Of a DNA stretch of 64,000 nt, positions 12,701-23,538 are shown in pieces. The stretch is from NCBI RefSeq assembly GCF_009389715.1, contig NC_052399.1, positions 28,467,146-28,531,145 of the forward strand, written 5' to 3'. The notes beneath the pieces are model-generated. The model saw nothing but the letters and a program-made list of their open reading frames with translations. It had not been told where the DNA came from and did not search any database. The DNA comes from Phoenix dactylifera (Eukaryota > Streptophyta > Magnoliopsida > Arecales > Arecaceae). Positions within the stretch are counted from its first letter, which is position 1; the number at the start of each line of letters is the position of its first letter. A program made the translations under genes and the position numbers.

Positions 12701-14485
12701 AAGGAGAATAAAGGATTTGGTCACTAAAACAGAAATTGCAAAATCAGAAGCAGAGCTCTTGCTGGATTTTTTGGATCTCAAATTCTAATAATGATTTGTA
12801 GCATTGAAACTCTTGCATCATAAAAATAAATTTTGGTTGACATACCATGATTATATATGGAAATTTAGCTAAAATATCATTTATATACTAACCGGGAGTA
12901 TCCTTGCAGGAGAGGGTGCTGCAATTCCCACAAATCCATCCTCTAGACCCGAATTAAAAAGAACTGTGCTTGTTACACTTTTTCCAAAAAGCCACTGCCA
13001 GAAACCCCCTTCATTCTCAGGGTAGTAATTATTGTCCATTTGAATGGACCCAGACATGTAACACATTGTACCTAAGGAAAATTTCCAAGATAAAACATTG
13101 AGTTCCTTTACTGGATTCAATATACAAATGACAAGCAACCAGTTTACAAGCATAGAATGATATAACTGAACAAAGCGCCTGCTTAATTTTATGAATTAGA
13201 TCTCGAGCAGAAAAATGACAGAAAAGATGACCTTATAGTTGTAACACCTCTATTTTTTTCTTATGCAGTATGTATCATATACTCAGAAACAAAAGTGATT
13301 AGCTATTAGTAGATGGTACATCAGGAACTTGTGGTACCAACCACTACATGATATAAGGTTAGGCACGCAAGGTATAAGCAAACCAGAAATGATTATAAGC
13401 AGCATGCAGGAACAAAATTAAATATATAACTAATATATGAATTCAGAAAAATAGTATCTAATTGATCACAAATAAAGCTCACAAAAATACAATGAAGACT
13501 GACTTGCCTGGCTTTGCTGTTACCTTTTCCTGTGATTTCAGCATTATCTGGAAATTGGATTCCGATTAGATGTGCAAAAATTAGAAGTACTTTTGAAAAA
13601 AAAAAGGTACTCAAAAATGTCGTTACTTCAAAGTACCTGTAAAATTTGTGATTCTCCACCCAATATTTGAAAAGGGGTCACTGTTGTTTCGGGACTCTAC
13701 ATTACATAATCATTCGATAAGTCCAACAAGTTTAGTGATAATGATTCTCATCACATATGATATTTTAGTTTACCAACATTCCATGGCAACAGCCACATTT
13801 CCAATGAATAAGAACTTTAGATTTTAATGGTAAGTAACCACCTCGTATACCCTCAAGTTACATAAAAAGAAAACTTATTCAGGGAGACTTAGGCGCAGTG
13901 AGCATGGTAGCGAGTGAGAAAAAGAATTAAAGAAAAGGGGGACTTCTGTTGTCTAATTCTAAGAACCGGACTTATTAGGAGTTACAACGACCAGTCCTGT
14001 AAACCTAAAATAACAAGCGCACAGTTTAATTTACACAAAAAATTAACTCAATTGAAAAAAATCCGGATAATTTATAAAAATTTAGCAGAATAGATGAATA
14101 GAGCGGATTCAATAAACGTATAAGACCGATAAACCGGACATGAAATACAACAAAAAACAGTCAAAAGAATTAAAGAAAAGCGCAGAAAAATAAAGAAATT
14201 GAACAAAACACAACAAAATGCAGTAAAAGAAATTAAAGAAGCTGACAAGGTTATGCAACCAGAATCGAAGCACAAGTTCAGATCATGAAAATTTTCCCCA
14301 GTCGTAACAAATCGATAGAAATCTACCAAGATTCCCTAAAGATCTCCCTGGATAGATTTCAGATCCTAAACAGAAACTCCAGCAGAAACCCTAGCTTCCA
14401 AAGGGAATCAAGAAGAGATGGGGGAAGCGAAGGACACCTGGTAAACATAGGGCTGGAACGGCGCCGAGAAGAAGGGCGCGGCCAT
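3744..14485 (-). CDS. AIM24-family (DUF124) protein, complete ten-exon gene
   Basis: Exons in coding order: 14485-14438, 13696-13637, 13547-13508, 13071-12893, 11533-11495, 9289-9203, 9096-9036, 4717-4593, 4049-3958, 3858-3744. They join in frame to 281 residues, ending TAG at 3746-3744. The start MAAPFFSAPFQPYVYQ and the blocks PFQILGGE, GFVGIAAPSPARILP, FGGEILCQPDAFLCSVN, GEVLVVDAVCIVA, RRVVFGGDNQ and FIQSLPFHRLSQRIAR match plant AIM24/DUF124 proteins in order and length. Residues 257-278 form a hydrophobic C-terminal membrane segment. Yeast AIM24 is a mitochondrial inner-membrane factor; the plant protein's role is not settled. Every boundary is GT-AG except the donor after exon 3, CCAG|GCAAGT at 13507-13506, which is GC-AG. 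Introns of 2.2 kb (9290-11494) and 4.3 kb (4718-9035) make the gene 10.7 kb long. These introns are AT-rich and hold no other recognisable gene. Confidence 0.92.
10097..10130. repeat. C-run and CTC microsatellite in an AIM24 intron
   Basis: A run of nine or so C residues is followed by CTCTCTCCTCCTCCTCCTCTCC inside the 2.2 kb intron of the AIM24 gene. It is a simple-sequence tract with no visible gene function and is likely to vary in length between individuals. Confidence 0.7.
12001..12160. repeat. Perfect-register tandem duplication of 80 bp in an AIM24 intron
   Basis: 12001-12080 and 12081-12160 are the same 80-base sequence, each starting TTCAGA and ending GGGGGCACCG. I see two differences: T/C in TTCAGATA versus TTCAGACA, and G/T in ACTAGTGAG versus ACTATTGAG. 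The block lies in the intron between exons 4 and 5 and looks recent. Confidence 0.92.
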
Positions 14486-17400
14486 GGCGATCGCGATGAA
14501 GCCTCCGAATACAGCTTTGAGCAATCACCAGAGACTGGATCGAGGGTTTCGAAGCGCCGATAGAGACCCCCCGAGAACGGTGGTTCTATGAAATTACTAA
14601 ACAGCCCTCAATTCTTCTCGTAAATTCGCGTGATTGTGGGCTGCTGAACGGTGGTTATATTGTAATTATCTTTGGAAACAAGGGCAGTAATATCTAAGTG
14701 CATTCTCCAACTCCCCGCTTCGCCTTTGGAACGCCTTCCACGCCATAAGCTTAATGGCTACCGCCCACGTCATCGTTTTAGGTTAGGTGGCGTGTTATCA
14801 TTGGTTCCCATGCTACTCCCGACATGTCAGAATTGCAGCTGAACTTAGACAGCAGAGCCGGCGGTTTTACTTCTTTGAAGCAATCTACCGTTCATTCTAT
14901 CCTTAGATTGATGGTGGAGTCTTAACCGTTTGATTAGTTGGCTTCCACAGGGACAACCAGACCGCCATTCTCGCTTAGTTTGTACTAAGGAGCCCAGCAG
15001 CTCACTGGCTGCTCCAGCACAAGCCGGCTCGACTCGAGTTCAATTTGGGCTCTACACGACTCAATTAGTATAAATTGAGCTTGAGTAGCTCTCGACAGTT
15101 TTTCAAAAAAAAAAAAAAAGCTTAAATAGCAACATACTTGGTTCAAAAACTCACAAATTTAATCAAGTATTTATATTTTGTATTTATAATATATATAATT
15201 AATTTAATATTTAAAATATAATGCTATGTTATATTTTGTTTTAATTATATTTTTAATTATGATAAAGGCATTAATTCGAACTTATATTCGAGTATGAATC
15301 AATTGATATTCAAGTCGAGTTAAGCAGTTCTCAAATATTGACTTTTTTATCGAATCGAGTTCGAACTTAGATATTAATGCTCGATTAATTTTGAATCAAA
15401 TTTCAAACTCAAATATTTTGAATTAAATTACTCTTGAACCTCTAGCTATTTGACTCAGCTTAGCGCAATTGTATCTCTAGTTTCTACTTTTTCTTCTAGA
15501 AGTAAAAATATCCACCATATCACCACACCTTGAAGAGATCGGAAGCGCAAATGCAATTCTCACACGTGTAGACCAAAAGGACACTGAATGACTGTGATCC
15601 TTCATGACGCTCAAATCTTCACCACTAGATAGATGATATCAAAGGTTCCCTGTGATCCAACATGATATTGTTCAAACTTTTAGTATTTTATTATAGGAGC
15701 CAGAATTGGGGGTATTGAAAATAATCTCTGTAGATTTTAAAAAAACTTCCTATATATGAGAGAGGTTAAAAGAATGATCTCAGCTCGCGAGACCCTATTC
15801 TATTTACTTATTTTTTCTCCCTAGCCCCAATGTGGGATAATTGGCATTTTTCTTCTCTCCCCTCATATTCCATAATTCCACAATTTTTTCTCTTCTCCTG
15901 GAAGCGGTAGTAAAGCCTGACCCGCATCAGCCAAATGTGCTCGACTTGACTATTTTCAAATTCATATTTGGAGAACAAATTAACTTGAAATTTACCGGTT
16001 TTTATAAATGGTTAGGTTTGAATTTAGGTTTCGAACCTGATTGGTCACCTAAATCGAAGATATTGTAAATATTAGATTTTTGATGTATGGTACATAAGAA
16101 TACCCATGCTAGCAATTGTAGAGTAATTGGTTCAAATGTTAAGTTGTAAGTTCTTATAGCCTACTTTATTTTTATTATTATATTTTAGTTAGTTTATCAT
16201 TGACTGCTTTTTTTATATATATCCCAAATTTCTAAATTTTTTATACTTATTATGATAAAGTGCTCATGGAAACATGCATGAATCATAAAAACTCGCTATG
16301 TGTTTCAACTAAATATATATTATCGTTAACGGAAACAGTTTCAACTGTATATTGGATATGCTGTGATCTAAGCATGACATATGTCATTGATGTCTGATTT
16401 TTTTTTTTGGTACATCAGCGACTCACAAATAACGAGTGTGGGTGCAATCCGTAAAGTCAGAAAGAAAAAAAAAACTGTAAAGGAGACGAAACAGGGGCAT
16501 GATTCATCCTGATAAAATCTTCGGAGTGATAAGCCGCATAGGATGCCACCTAATATGCAGTACCGTTTGCCTTTTTATAAATATGAGTAGCTCGATAAAA
16601 GACGCACTCATGTACCTTGGTTAATGGCAATATGCCCATGCTAGCCGTTGGTTCCTTGTTATCACTTTCAGGGACTTTTGGTAAGCTAAGGAGGGCCAAC
16701 CATCTGATCTCTGCTACTCTAACCTAATGATTTTTTTTTTTTTGGTATAATGAAAAAGAATAATTCAATCAAATAAACAGTGAGATGTAGACGTGAAAGA
16801 GAGGACTCACAAGCAAGATTTGGCCTTTCAGGTCACGAGATACCAAGTAAAAGTAAAAAAAAAAAAAAGAAGGGCGAACCAGGGAACTTCTGTTCATCAC
16901 TTGAAGTACTAAACAAGTCTTAGTTCCTTTGTCTTGTTAACCGTCATTCCTCCTCTAAACTTGTCATTTGAGCCGTTTTTCTTCTACGCTTTTCCTTTGA
17001 AAGTCGGGGACAAAAATTCCAATGCCATGCGAGTGACCCGGTAGTCTTGTAGTCCATAAAGCCATGTGTCGTTATGGGGAGAAAGGATGGGGAAAAAAAC
17101 AAGAAAAATTAAAAGCCGAACAATTTGAAACAACACAACAATACAAATAACGAAACCACTATCTTTGCCCCAAATGATCAATTCCACTCACAGAAAAAAA
17201 ATCTATGGGCGACTCCAACCAGTCCACAGGTTTCTATGGTGGCTAAAAAGAAACCAGAAAAAGAAAATGGCACGTCGGAGGAGGTCTGACCCCTGCTGGA
17301 ATTGAGATGGCGGGGAATCCATCTAATCTGACATCGAATTTTGTGGTTTAGGGCCCACAGCTCGATGGGTTGGAATAAAGTATTGTTACTTTAAGAACAA

Positions 17401-17999
17401 GTACTCTATAATCTATGTGGATCATGTACTTTGAGATGGGTTCTCGCACCATACTGAGGGAGCCAATACCAAACCAAATTTCAAAGAGCTGCAAGTTGTT
17501 GAAATCCTCTACAAAAGGTAACTAGATAATTCCTACAAGCTTGGACCTTTGTAATTATTATAGATGAAGGGTATTTGTTGGTTGGTCTCCAGCAAAACTC
17601 CAACTTATAATCCGGAATAGTCGGACAAAATAGTTCAATCAAGAGGCAGAGTTGAGGTGTACAATAGAAGCCGAAAGCAAGAAAAACAGAGTTTAAACTC
17701 AAGCAGGACATGAAGTATGAGAAAACCCGAGATAGTGCATCTCAGCTGGACACAAAGCTATCACACACAAATCTCAAAGTCGGCTACCCACAGACCCATA
17801 TACACCATTGCCCCCTGTATTGTATTTAAAATATATACCGAAATCCAGCCCCTGTCCATCTAGAACTGCTCCTATCAGTCCATGGGCCCTGTACAAGCGC
17901 GTGGGCGCTGCAATCACCCATGCAGCCCTGTCACCCCCTCCTCCTAGTCTCTATCCCTCATCTCGTCACCTACCTCCCTCCCCATTACAAAACCAATAT
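14486..17999. other. Intergenic region between the AIM24 gene and pectinesterase gene 1
   Basis: 14486-14600 is the promoter-proximal flank of the AIM24 gene, with no clear TATA box seen. 15020-15470 holds CTCGACTCGAGTTC-type words and AT-rich sequence typical of an old dispersed repeat. Poly-A/T runs occur at about 15106-15119, 16402-16412, 16732-16744 and 16855-16868. No gene is supported. Confidence 0.45.
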
Positions 18000-18008
18000 T
18001 ATATATAG
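18000..18008 (+). promoter_or_regulatory. TATA box of pectinesterase gene 1
   Basis: TATATATAG lies 57-65 bases upstream of the ATG at 18065, with AACCAAT just before it at 17991-17997. It implies a leader of only about 30 bases. Confidence 0.65.
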
Positions 18009-18064
18009 AATATAACAGATCCCTCCTCCATGTGTAAATCGACCCTCTCTTCTCCTCCCCATCC

Positions 18065-20473
18065 ATGGCTTCTCCTCCCCTTTGTTCGCATCTTCTAACT
18101 TCTCTTCTCATCTTCTCATCCCTTCTCACTGCCACCACCTCCTCCTCCTCTCTAAACCCCAACAAGGTCCACTCCATTTGCCAGTCCACTCCCTACCCCA
18201 TCTCCTGTTTGGAATCCCAGAAGCTCTCCATTTCTATCTCCATCAACCCTTCCATCCTCACCTTCGCCCTCCGCTCCCTCCAGTCCGCCATCTCCGCCGC
18301 CACCAAGCTCTCCTCCCTCCTCTCCTCCACCACCCCAAGCCCCAACCTCGTCGAGTCCCAGAAAGGCTCCCTCCAGGACTGCCGCGACCTCCACCAGATC
18401 ACCCTCTCCTCCCTCAAGAAGTCTTCCGATGCCCTCACCGCCGGAAGCGGCAACCTCGCCGACGTACGGGCGTACCTCAGCGCCGCCCTCACCAACAAAG
18501 CCACCTGCCTTGAGGGCCTCGCTGGCGCGCGGGGCTCGCTCAAGCCCTCCCTAGTCGCGTCCTGGGCTGCCGCCTACGAGCACGTGAGCAACTCCCTCTC
18601 CCTGGTCTCCCGTTCGGGCCCCGGGAGGCCCGGGGAAAACCGCCGCCGGCTGCTCTCCTCCGGCAGCGGGGGGTTCCCGGCGTGGGTCTCTAGGAGGGAC
18701 CGGAAGCTACTCCAGAGCGGCGACAACGACGACGATGGCGGCGATGGGGACGACTACGAGGATGACCATCCGGCGGTGGTGACGGTGGCGGCGGACGGGA
18801 CGGGGAACTTCACTACGATCGGGGAGGCCATCGCATTCGCGCCGAACAATAGCGCAGACCGCACGATCGTGATGGTGCGGGCGGGGGTGTACGAGGAGAA
18901 CGTGGAGATCCCTAGTTACAAGTCCAACATCGTTTTGATAGGGGAGGGCAGCGCCGTGACGGTGATCAGAGGGAGCCGGAGCGTCGGCGACCGGTGGACC
19001 ACCTTTCGTTCAGCCACCGTCGGTAAGCGATTTTTTTCCCGTTTCGTGTCTCGGATCGAATAATGCTGGAAAAAAAACCGGTAACGACGCACTCGTGACA
19101 GACGAAACGTCACGAGTCGGTCCACTTTTGGACAAAGGAGGATCACGTGACACTCGGCAGTCGACGCTGAGGAATTTGACAAACGTTTGCCATTCCATGA
19201 ACAAATGGAGATGACGGAGAACAAGACCTTAGATTTAGTATTCGCTATTTTAGGATAGCAACAAAAGGTACAGAATGGTTCTAAGTGGTTCAGATGGTAA
19301 AGTTTCCTATATTGACATATGGATTAGATCCCTTCCTTTTTGCTCCGATATTTTGCTAGATTTCAATCTATCTTAAATATGCGCATGCATTTCATATGGG
19401 GGTCAATGAAGATAATTGCATGAGCTGCTATTTTGTTATTTAGCTAAGGTAGAGACATTTTGTTATTTAGGTTTTCACCAACTCTTGCCCATTTTTTGCG
19501 ATTTTGTTTTTTGTTAAATATCTATGTTGGGTTTGGCTAGGTGAGGACCTCTTGCTGCTTATGGTTTTGCCAACTCTTGTACAATTTTTTATGATTTTTT
19601 TCTTTTTTACCTAATTAATGACACAACAATGATTTCGTAGTAAATAAGAGTATTTGCTTTGTATAGTAGTCCAGATATGTGAATCATCTCTCAAGTAGGC
19701 TTCCAAACAGTCCCTAATAAGATCTAGTTAAGCCGTGGCATCCACTTCTTTTCTCTTCTAACCAATGTTTATTAAATATTACAGCTGTTTCTGGGGAAGG
19801 CTTCTTGGCTCGTGACATCACCTTCCAAAACATAGCTGGGCCAGTAAAGGGCCAAGCCGTGGCCCTCCGAATAAACGCAGACCTGGCTGCCATCTATCGT
19901 TGCATCATCGATGGCTACCAGGATACGCTATACGTCCACTCCTTCCGGCAGTTCTATCGGGAATGTGATATCCATGGCACCATCGATTTCATATTTGGTA
20001 ATGCCGCAGTAATCTTCCAGGGATGCAACATCGTGGCTAAGAAGCCTTTGCCTTGGCAATCAAATGTTGTCACGGCCCAATCCAGAGAAGATCCTAACGA
20101 GGATACCGGGATCTCTATCCAGAATTGCTCAATCCTGGCATCTGATGAACTCACATCGAGCAACGTTAGCACCAAGACCTACCTGGGGAGGCCTTGGAGG
20201 CTCTACTCCAGGGCAGTGTACATCGAGTCGTACCTTGATGGGCTTGTGGCTCCAGCAGGGTGGACAGGGTGGTCGGGAGATCAGGGGCTGGATACCTTAT
20301 ACTACGGCGAGTATATGAATAGCGGGCCAGGATCTGGGACCGAAGGTCGGGTCACGTGGCCAGGATACCATGTCATGAATTACGACGATGCCTCTAACTT
20401 CAGTGTGTCGGAGTTCATCTATGGTGACCAGTGGTTGGATTCAACCTCATTTCCATATGATGATGGGATCTGA
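18065..20473 (+). CDS. Pectinesterase/pectinesterase inhibitor (type I PME) 1, PME12-like
   Basis: Two exons, 18065-19022 and 19785-20473, join in phase 1 (GTC G|CT) to 548 residues. Residues 1-25 are a signal peptide. A PMEI pro-domain follows with Cys39, 48, 106 and 148. RRRLL (193-197) and RKLL (213-216) are the expected pro-region processing sites. Between the second site and the catalytic domain sits an Asp/Glu/Gly-rich linker (220-234). The catalytic domain carries Gln343 (QAVALR), Gln365-Asp366 (GYQDTLY), Asp387 (DFIFGNA) and Arg455/Trp457 (LGRPW), so the enzyme should be active. It de-esterifies homogalacturonan in the cell wall. The C-terminus LDSTSFPYDDGI resembles the Arabidopsis PME12 group; that subgroup call is from recollection. 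Exon 1 is very GC-rich. The start is the first ATG after the TATA box. Confidence 0.93.
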
Positions 20474-20953
20474 TTATTTGCCTAATTCTTTAAGTTGTTC
20501 CATATTATTGTTCTTTTTTGTGCGTCAAATGTATGTGCACATGCATACATGGATGTGCTCCTATGTGTGCTTGTGAGCGAGGGTGCATGCATGTATTGAA
20601 TGTGCGTGTTTGGAACTAGCGGTTTCTAAACTGCTACGTTGAATGGAGAGTGCAGGATAGCATAATCCATCCTTGGACTGAACAAGGGGGCCTGTGGAGG
20701 GTGGCCCTACTACCTAAAAGCTAGTATGGTTTGGGTCTATTCTGCAGGCCAACTTCACCAGGCCCCAACGACAACAGCAGCATGTTTAGTTTGGCTGAAG
20801 TTATTTTTGGGTTTAACATCGACTCAATGGCAATGAGCATCACATACCGTGTGCCTCCTCCTTATTTAAACTGGAACATGTAATCTTGTAACTGTATATT
20901 GAGCTAGGCATACTCCAGATTTTGTCCAACTTTAAGAGTTTTCTGAGGTATTG
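20474..20953 (+). other. 3' flank of pectinesterase gene 1
   Basis: This stretch holds the untranslated end of the gene. 20527-20610 is rich in alternating TG/CA words (for example ATGTATGTGCACATGCATAC), a simple-sequence region. No further gene is seen. Confidence 0.4.
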
Positions 20954-21341
20954 TGTAAGGATCCGTGCGAGCGTGTGTTTAGTTCTTTATCGGTTATTTG
21001 TCGAGAAGATCTTGGATGCTTATACATGACTAAGGAATCCAAAAATATATATTTCGACTAGTCATTTTAGGTGAGATCTTTGGTTATTACAAATAGTATC
21101 AGAGCGAAGTTGGCTCATAGCCTATATGGACTAGGGGATACTGCAGCACAAGTTCATGAAGGGTGACAATGGGCCGATCTTGCGGCCCTTAGCCTGATGA
21201 GAATATCAGGGCTTTAACGAGAAGAATATGTAAGGATCCATGCGGACGTGTATTTAATTTCACATGGATTATTCACCAAGAAGATCTTGCGTACTTATAT
21301 AAGACTAAGGAATCTAAAAATATATCTTCATGCTAGCCATT
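20954..21341 (+). mobile_element. TRIM-like miniature LTR element, right LTR truncated
   Basis: The left LTR at 20954-21091 is 138 bases and runs TGTAAGGATCC...TTATTACA, with TG and CA ends. Two bases later comes TAGTATCAGAGC (21094-21105), one mismatch from the tRNA-Met primer site TGGTATCAGAGC. The internal part is only about 137 bases and codes for nothing. It ends in a purine-rich AACGAGAAGAA before the second LTR, which starts TGTAAGGATCC at 21229. The second LTR stops after about 112 bases, at 21341, where the PMEI array begins. A related copy lies at 32668. Confidence 0.75.
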
Positions 21342-21433
21342 CTTTATTCTATTCATTATATATGAACGACTATTTCATACGTAGATGTCGCTTACAATAA
21401 CAAGGTGAAAACATTTGAATAGCTGATGAGACA

Positions 21434-21969
21434 TTACTTAGCGAACCAAATAATCCTTACTACTATTTTAGCAACAATCTTGCCAATTCTCCAGCCAGTC
21501 TTAAGCCTGTCCACGTTCAGCCCAACTTTAGCAAGATTATCATCGCAACTCTTTGCCTCATCTACTACTTGCCCGAGATCATGAATGGCATCCTTGAAAC
21601 TCCCAGAGCTAAGGTCATTGATTGCAGCTTGCACATCATTTTCGCATTTTCGAAATTTCCACTGCAACTCTCCAATCCTGCTCTTATTTGGTCCGTCAAG
21701 TTACCGAGCTTCAAATGGTCCTGTACGTTGGCGATGCTTTGATCAATGAAGTCCATCAAATCGTTCATTGCTCCCATCGCGGCATCGCCGATATTTGTTG
21801 GCTCGTTCGAGGAAACAACACTTTGGGCGAATGCCATGCAGGAGTTGTACTCCATGCTTGATGCAACTTCATGGCATATTTGTTCCAAGAATACTCGGTC
21901 CTTGGATGCAAGCAAAGAGCACGGGAGAACCAGGAAAAGGGTAAAGAGAAAGAGCAGAGAGAAATTCAT
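21434..21969 (-). pseudogene. PMEI-like gene copy A, disrupted by a one-base frameshift
   Basis: This copy is nearly identical to the intact gene at 28582-29118: same ATG context, signal peptide and Cys32, Cys44 and Cys102. At 21639-21642 it has TTTT on the plus strand where the intact copy has TTTTT (28787-28791). Reading shifts after residue 110 and runs through about 24 unrelated residues to a stop. The remaining sequence continues undamaged in the shifted frame to the same final codons. Only a few other substitutions are visible (Gly76 to Asp, Phe120 to Leu, Ala159 to Gly). It is a very young pseudogene, an allele-specific lesion, or a homopolymer sequencing error. Confidence 0.88.
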
Positions 21970-22018
21970 CTTTTCTATTTCTTTTCAATTTTCTGCTTTA
22001 TTCTATCTCCCATCAGGC

Positions 22019-22026
22019 TATTTATA
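22019..22026 (-). promoter_or_regulatory. TATA box of PMEI-like copy A
   Basis: The minus strand reads TATAAATA about 50 bases upstream of the ATG at 21969-21967. The same box lies 7149 bases further on, upstream of the intact copy. Confidence 0.6.
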
Positions 22027-22089
22027 GACTTTGGTTAAGAGATTGTTCGTCTTTCTCACAAGTCAATGTAGAAAGAATTTATATTGCCA

Positions 22090-22520
22090 AATCTGATGAC
22101 TGACTCTTCCTCACCTTATTTATTCTATTCTTCTTCTTCCTTCCTTCTTTTCCTCTCTACCAGCCATGCCCTCGGTTCAGCCCGCGGCCCTCTCCTTCAT
22201 TTTCTTCTTCTTTCCTTTTCTCTCTTCCTTCAGACCAGCCGAGTCAGCCGCTCCTTTCCTTTTCTTCTCCTTGTTTTCTAGTTTCTTCTCATTGTTGGTT
22301 CCTTCTTTGTTTCTTTTCATTTCCTTAATTATTTTCTTCGCACATGCGATAAGAAAACCATCGCCATATCTTTCCATTTCCTACGCATCTCTCCCGTGGT
22401 GATTATGCGTAAATCCATCCATCCGCTCTTTCCTTACTTTCTCTCCCTGCACCGACGCCACCCTCTCTTTCTATTTTCTGCCATCCTCCGCTCTCTCTTC
22501 TCTCCGGTGACAACGTCCCC
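22090..22520. promoter_or_regulatory. Long pyrimidine-rich upstream tract of PMEI-like copy A
   Basis: The plus strand is dominated by TTC, TCC and CTT runs for over 400 bases, so the gene's strand is GA-rich upstream of the TATA box. GA-rich promoter tracts can bind plant GAGA-binding (BBR/BPC) proteins, but binding here is inference. The plus-strand open frames in this tract (22084-22281, 22166-22402) are low-complexity and not believable as genes. Confidence 0.4.
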
Positions 22521-22796
22521 CTATCTCCCTACTCAAACTCACATAACTTTTTTTCTTAATTTACTCATCCAGGACAATAAATGTTTGTAATTTGGTATAA
22601 GTATATTTACTCAATAATGAATCCATGCAAGGATCTCATTCTCAAGGACCAGAGAATTTAATACAAATAACCATATAATAACTTATATCAAACGAAAGTA
22701 ATTGAATCATCTGTAAGATATTATTTTAAAGAATCTATAATATAATTTTAGCAACTATATTAATAAAGTTTTTAGGAACTCTCTAATTTTTCATCG

Positions 22797-23420
22797 TGAG
22801 AGATGCTAACCTTGCGGTTCATTACGTCACTCATGTCTTGTTTAACAAAATTGCTGCGCCCCATAAAACTTTCCAAACTGACCCTATTGATAGCAGTTTG
22901 TGCATCATTTATCACATTTCAAGGATTCCTGAAGGAATTCACTAATGCTATTCTTGGTGCATGCATCAAGTTACTGAACGTCAATTGCTCCTCTAGGTGG
23001 GCAAAGTCATGATAAATGTCATCTCTCAATTGCATCATTGCCTGGATTGCATCATCTTTGTTACTTGTCAGCTCGATAAACGAAAACCACCATGCCAAAT
23101 GCCATTTAGGAGTTGTAATCCTCACTTGATTCTACATCATGACATAAATGTTCCAAGAATACTTGGTGTTTGGATGCAAGGTAAAAGCTTCGGAGAATAA
23201 AACGATGAGGGTAAAGTGAATTTGAGTATATTTCATAATCATGCAGTTGTGCATATGCGAAAAGGCCGAAATGGATTTCATGTGAAACTGAAAGACCTAG
23301 CTCAGTCTTGTGCAATAAAGTATCTAACCAAGTTCCATCCAACAAATGGATTATTTGAACAATGTGGCATTTCTCCAGCCCGACCATGTTCTCCAAAGTG
23401 GCAATGATAGCTATGAAATT
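22797..23420 (-). pseudogene. Ancient PMEI-like relic D1
   Basis: The minus strand still shows a PMEI-like start, LASKHQVFLEHLCHDVESSEDYNS, then a TAA where the intact gene has Cys44, then a recognisable MAFG continuation. Further blocks near 22919-23090 and 22803-22918 align by position with the rest of the fold but in broken frames. It has counterparts at 27875-28489 and 29945-30476 with the same stop. Confidence 0.72.
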
Positions 23421-23538
23421 CTTTATTCTATTCATTATATATGAACGACTATTTTATGCATAAATGCTGCTTACAATACCACGTGAAAATATTTGAATAG
23501 CCGATGAGATATTACTTAGCAAACCAAATAATCCTTAG
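23421..23538 (-). pseudogene. Truncated 3' end of another PMEI-like copy
   Basis: After the D1 relic the array starts a new unit: CTTTATTCTATTCATTATATATGAACG and the flank up to CAAATAATCCTTA match the 3' end of the PMEI-like genes. The last codons of the coding region are present, then the match stops abruptly at about 23538, where unrelated repeat sequence begins. Confidence 0.75.

Larger units (their letters stand above)
21342..23420. repeat. Segmental duplication, copy A (partner 28490-30476)
   Basis: About 2 kb holding a PMEI-like gene, its pyrimidine-rich upstream region and a PMEI relic is repeated at 28490-30476. The offset is 7148 at the left edge and 7149 at the start codons, the difference being the one-base deletion in copy A. 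Identity is very high through about 22600 and lower toward the relic, where copy B has lost some bases. Both left edges begin CTTTATTCTATTCATTATATA. Confidence 0.92.
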
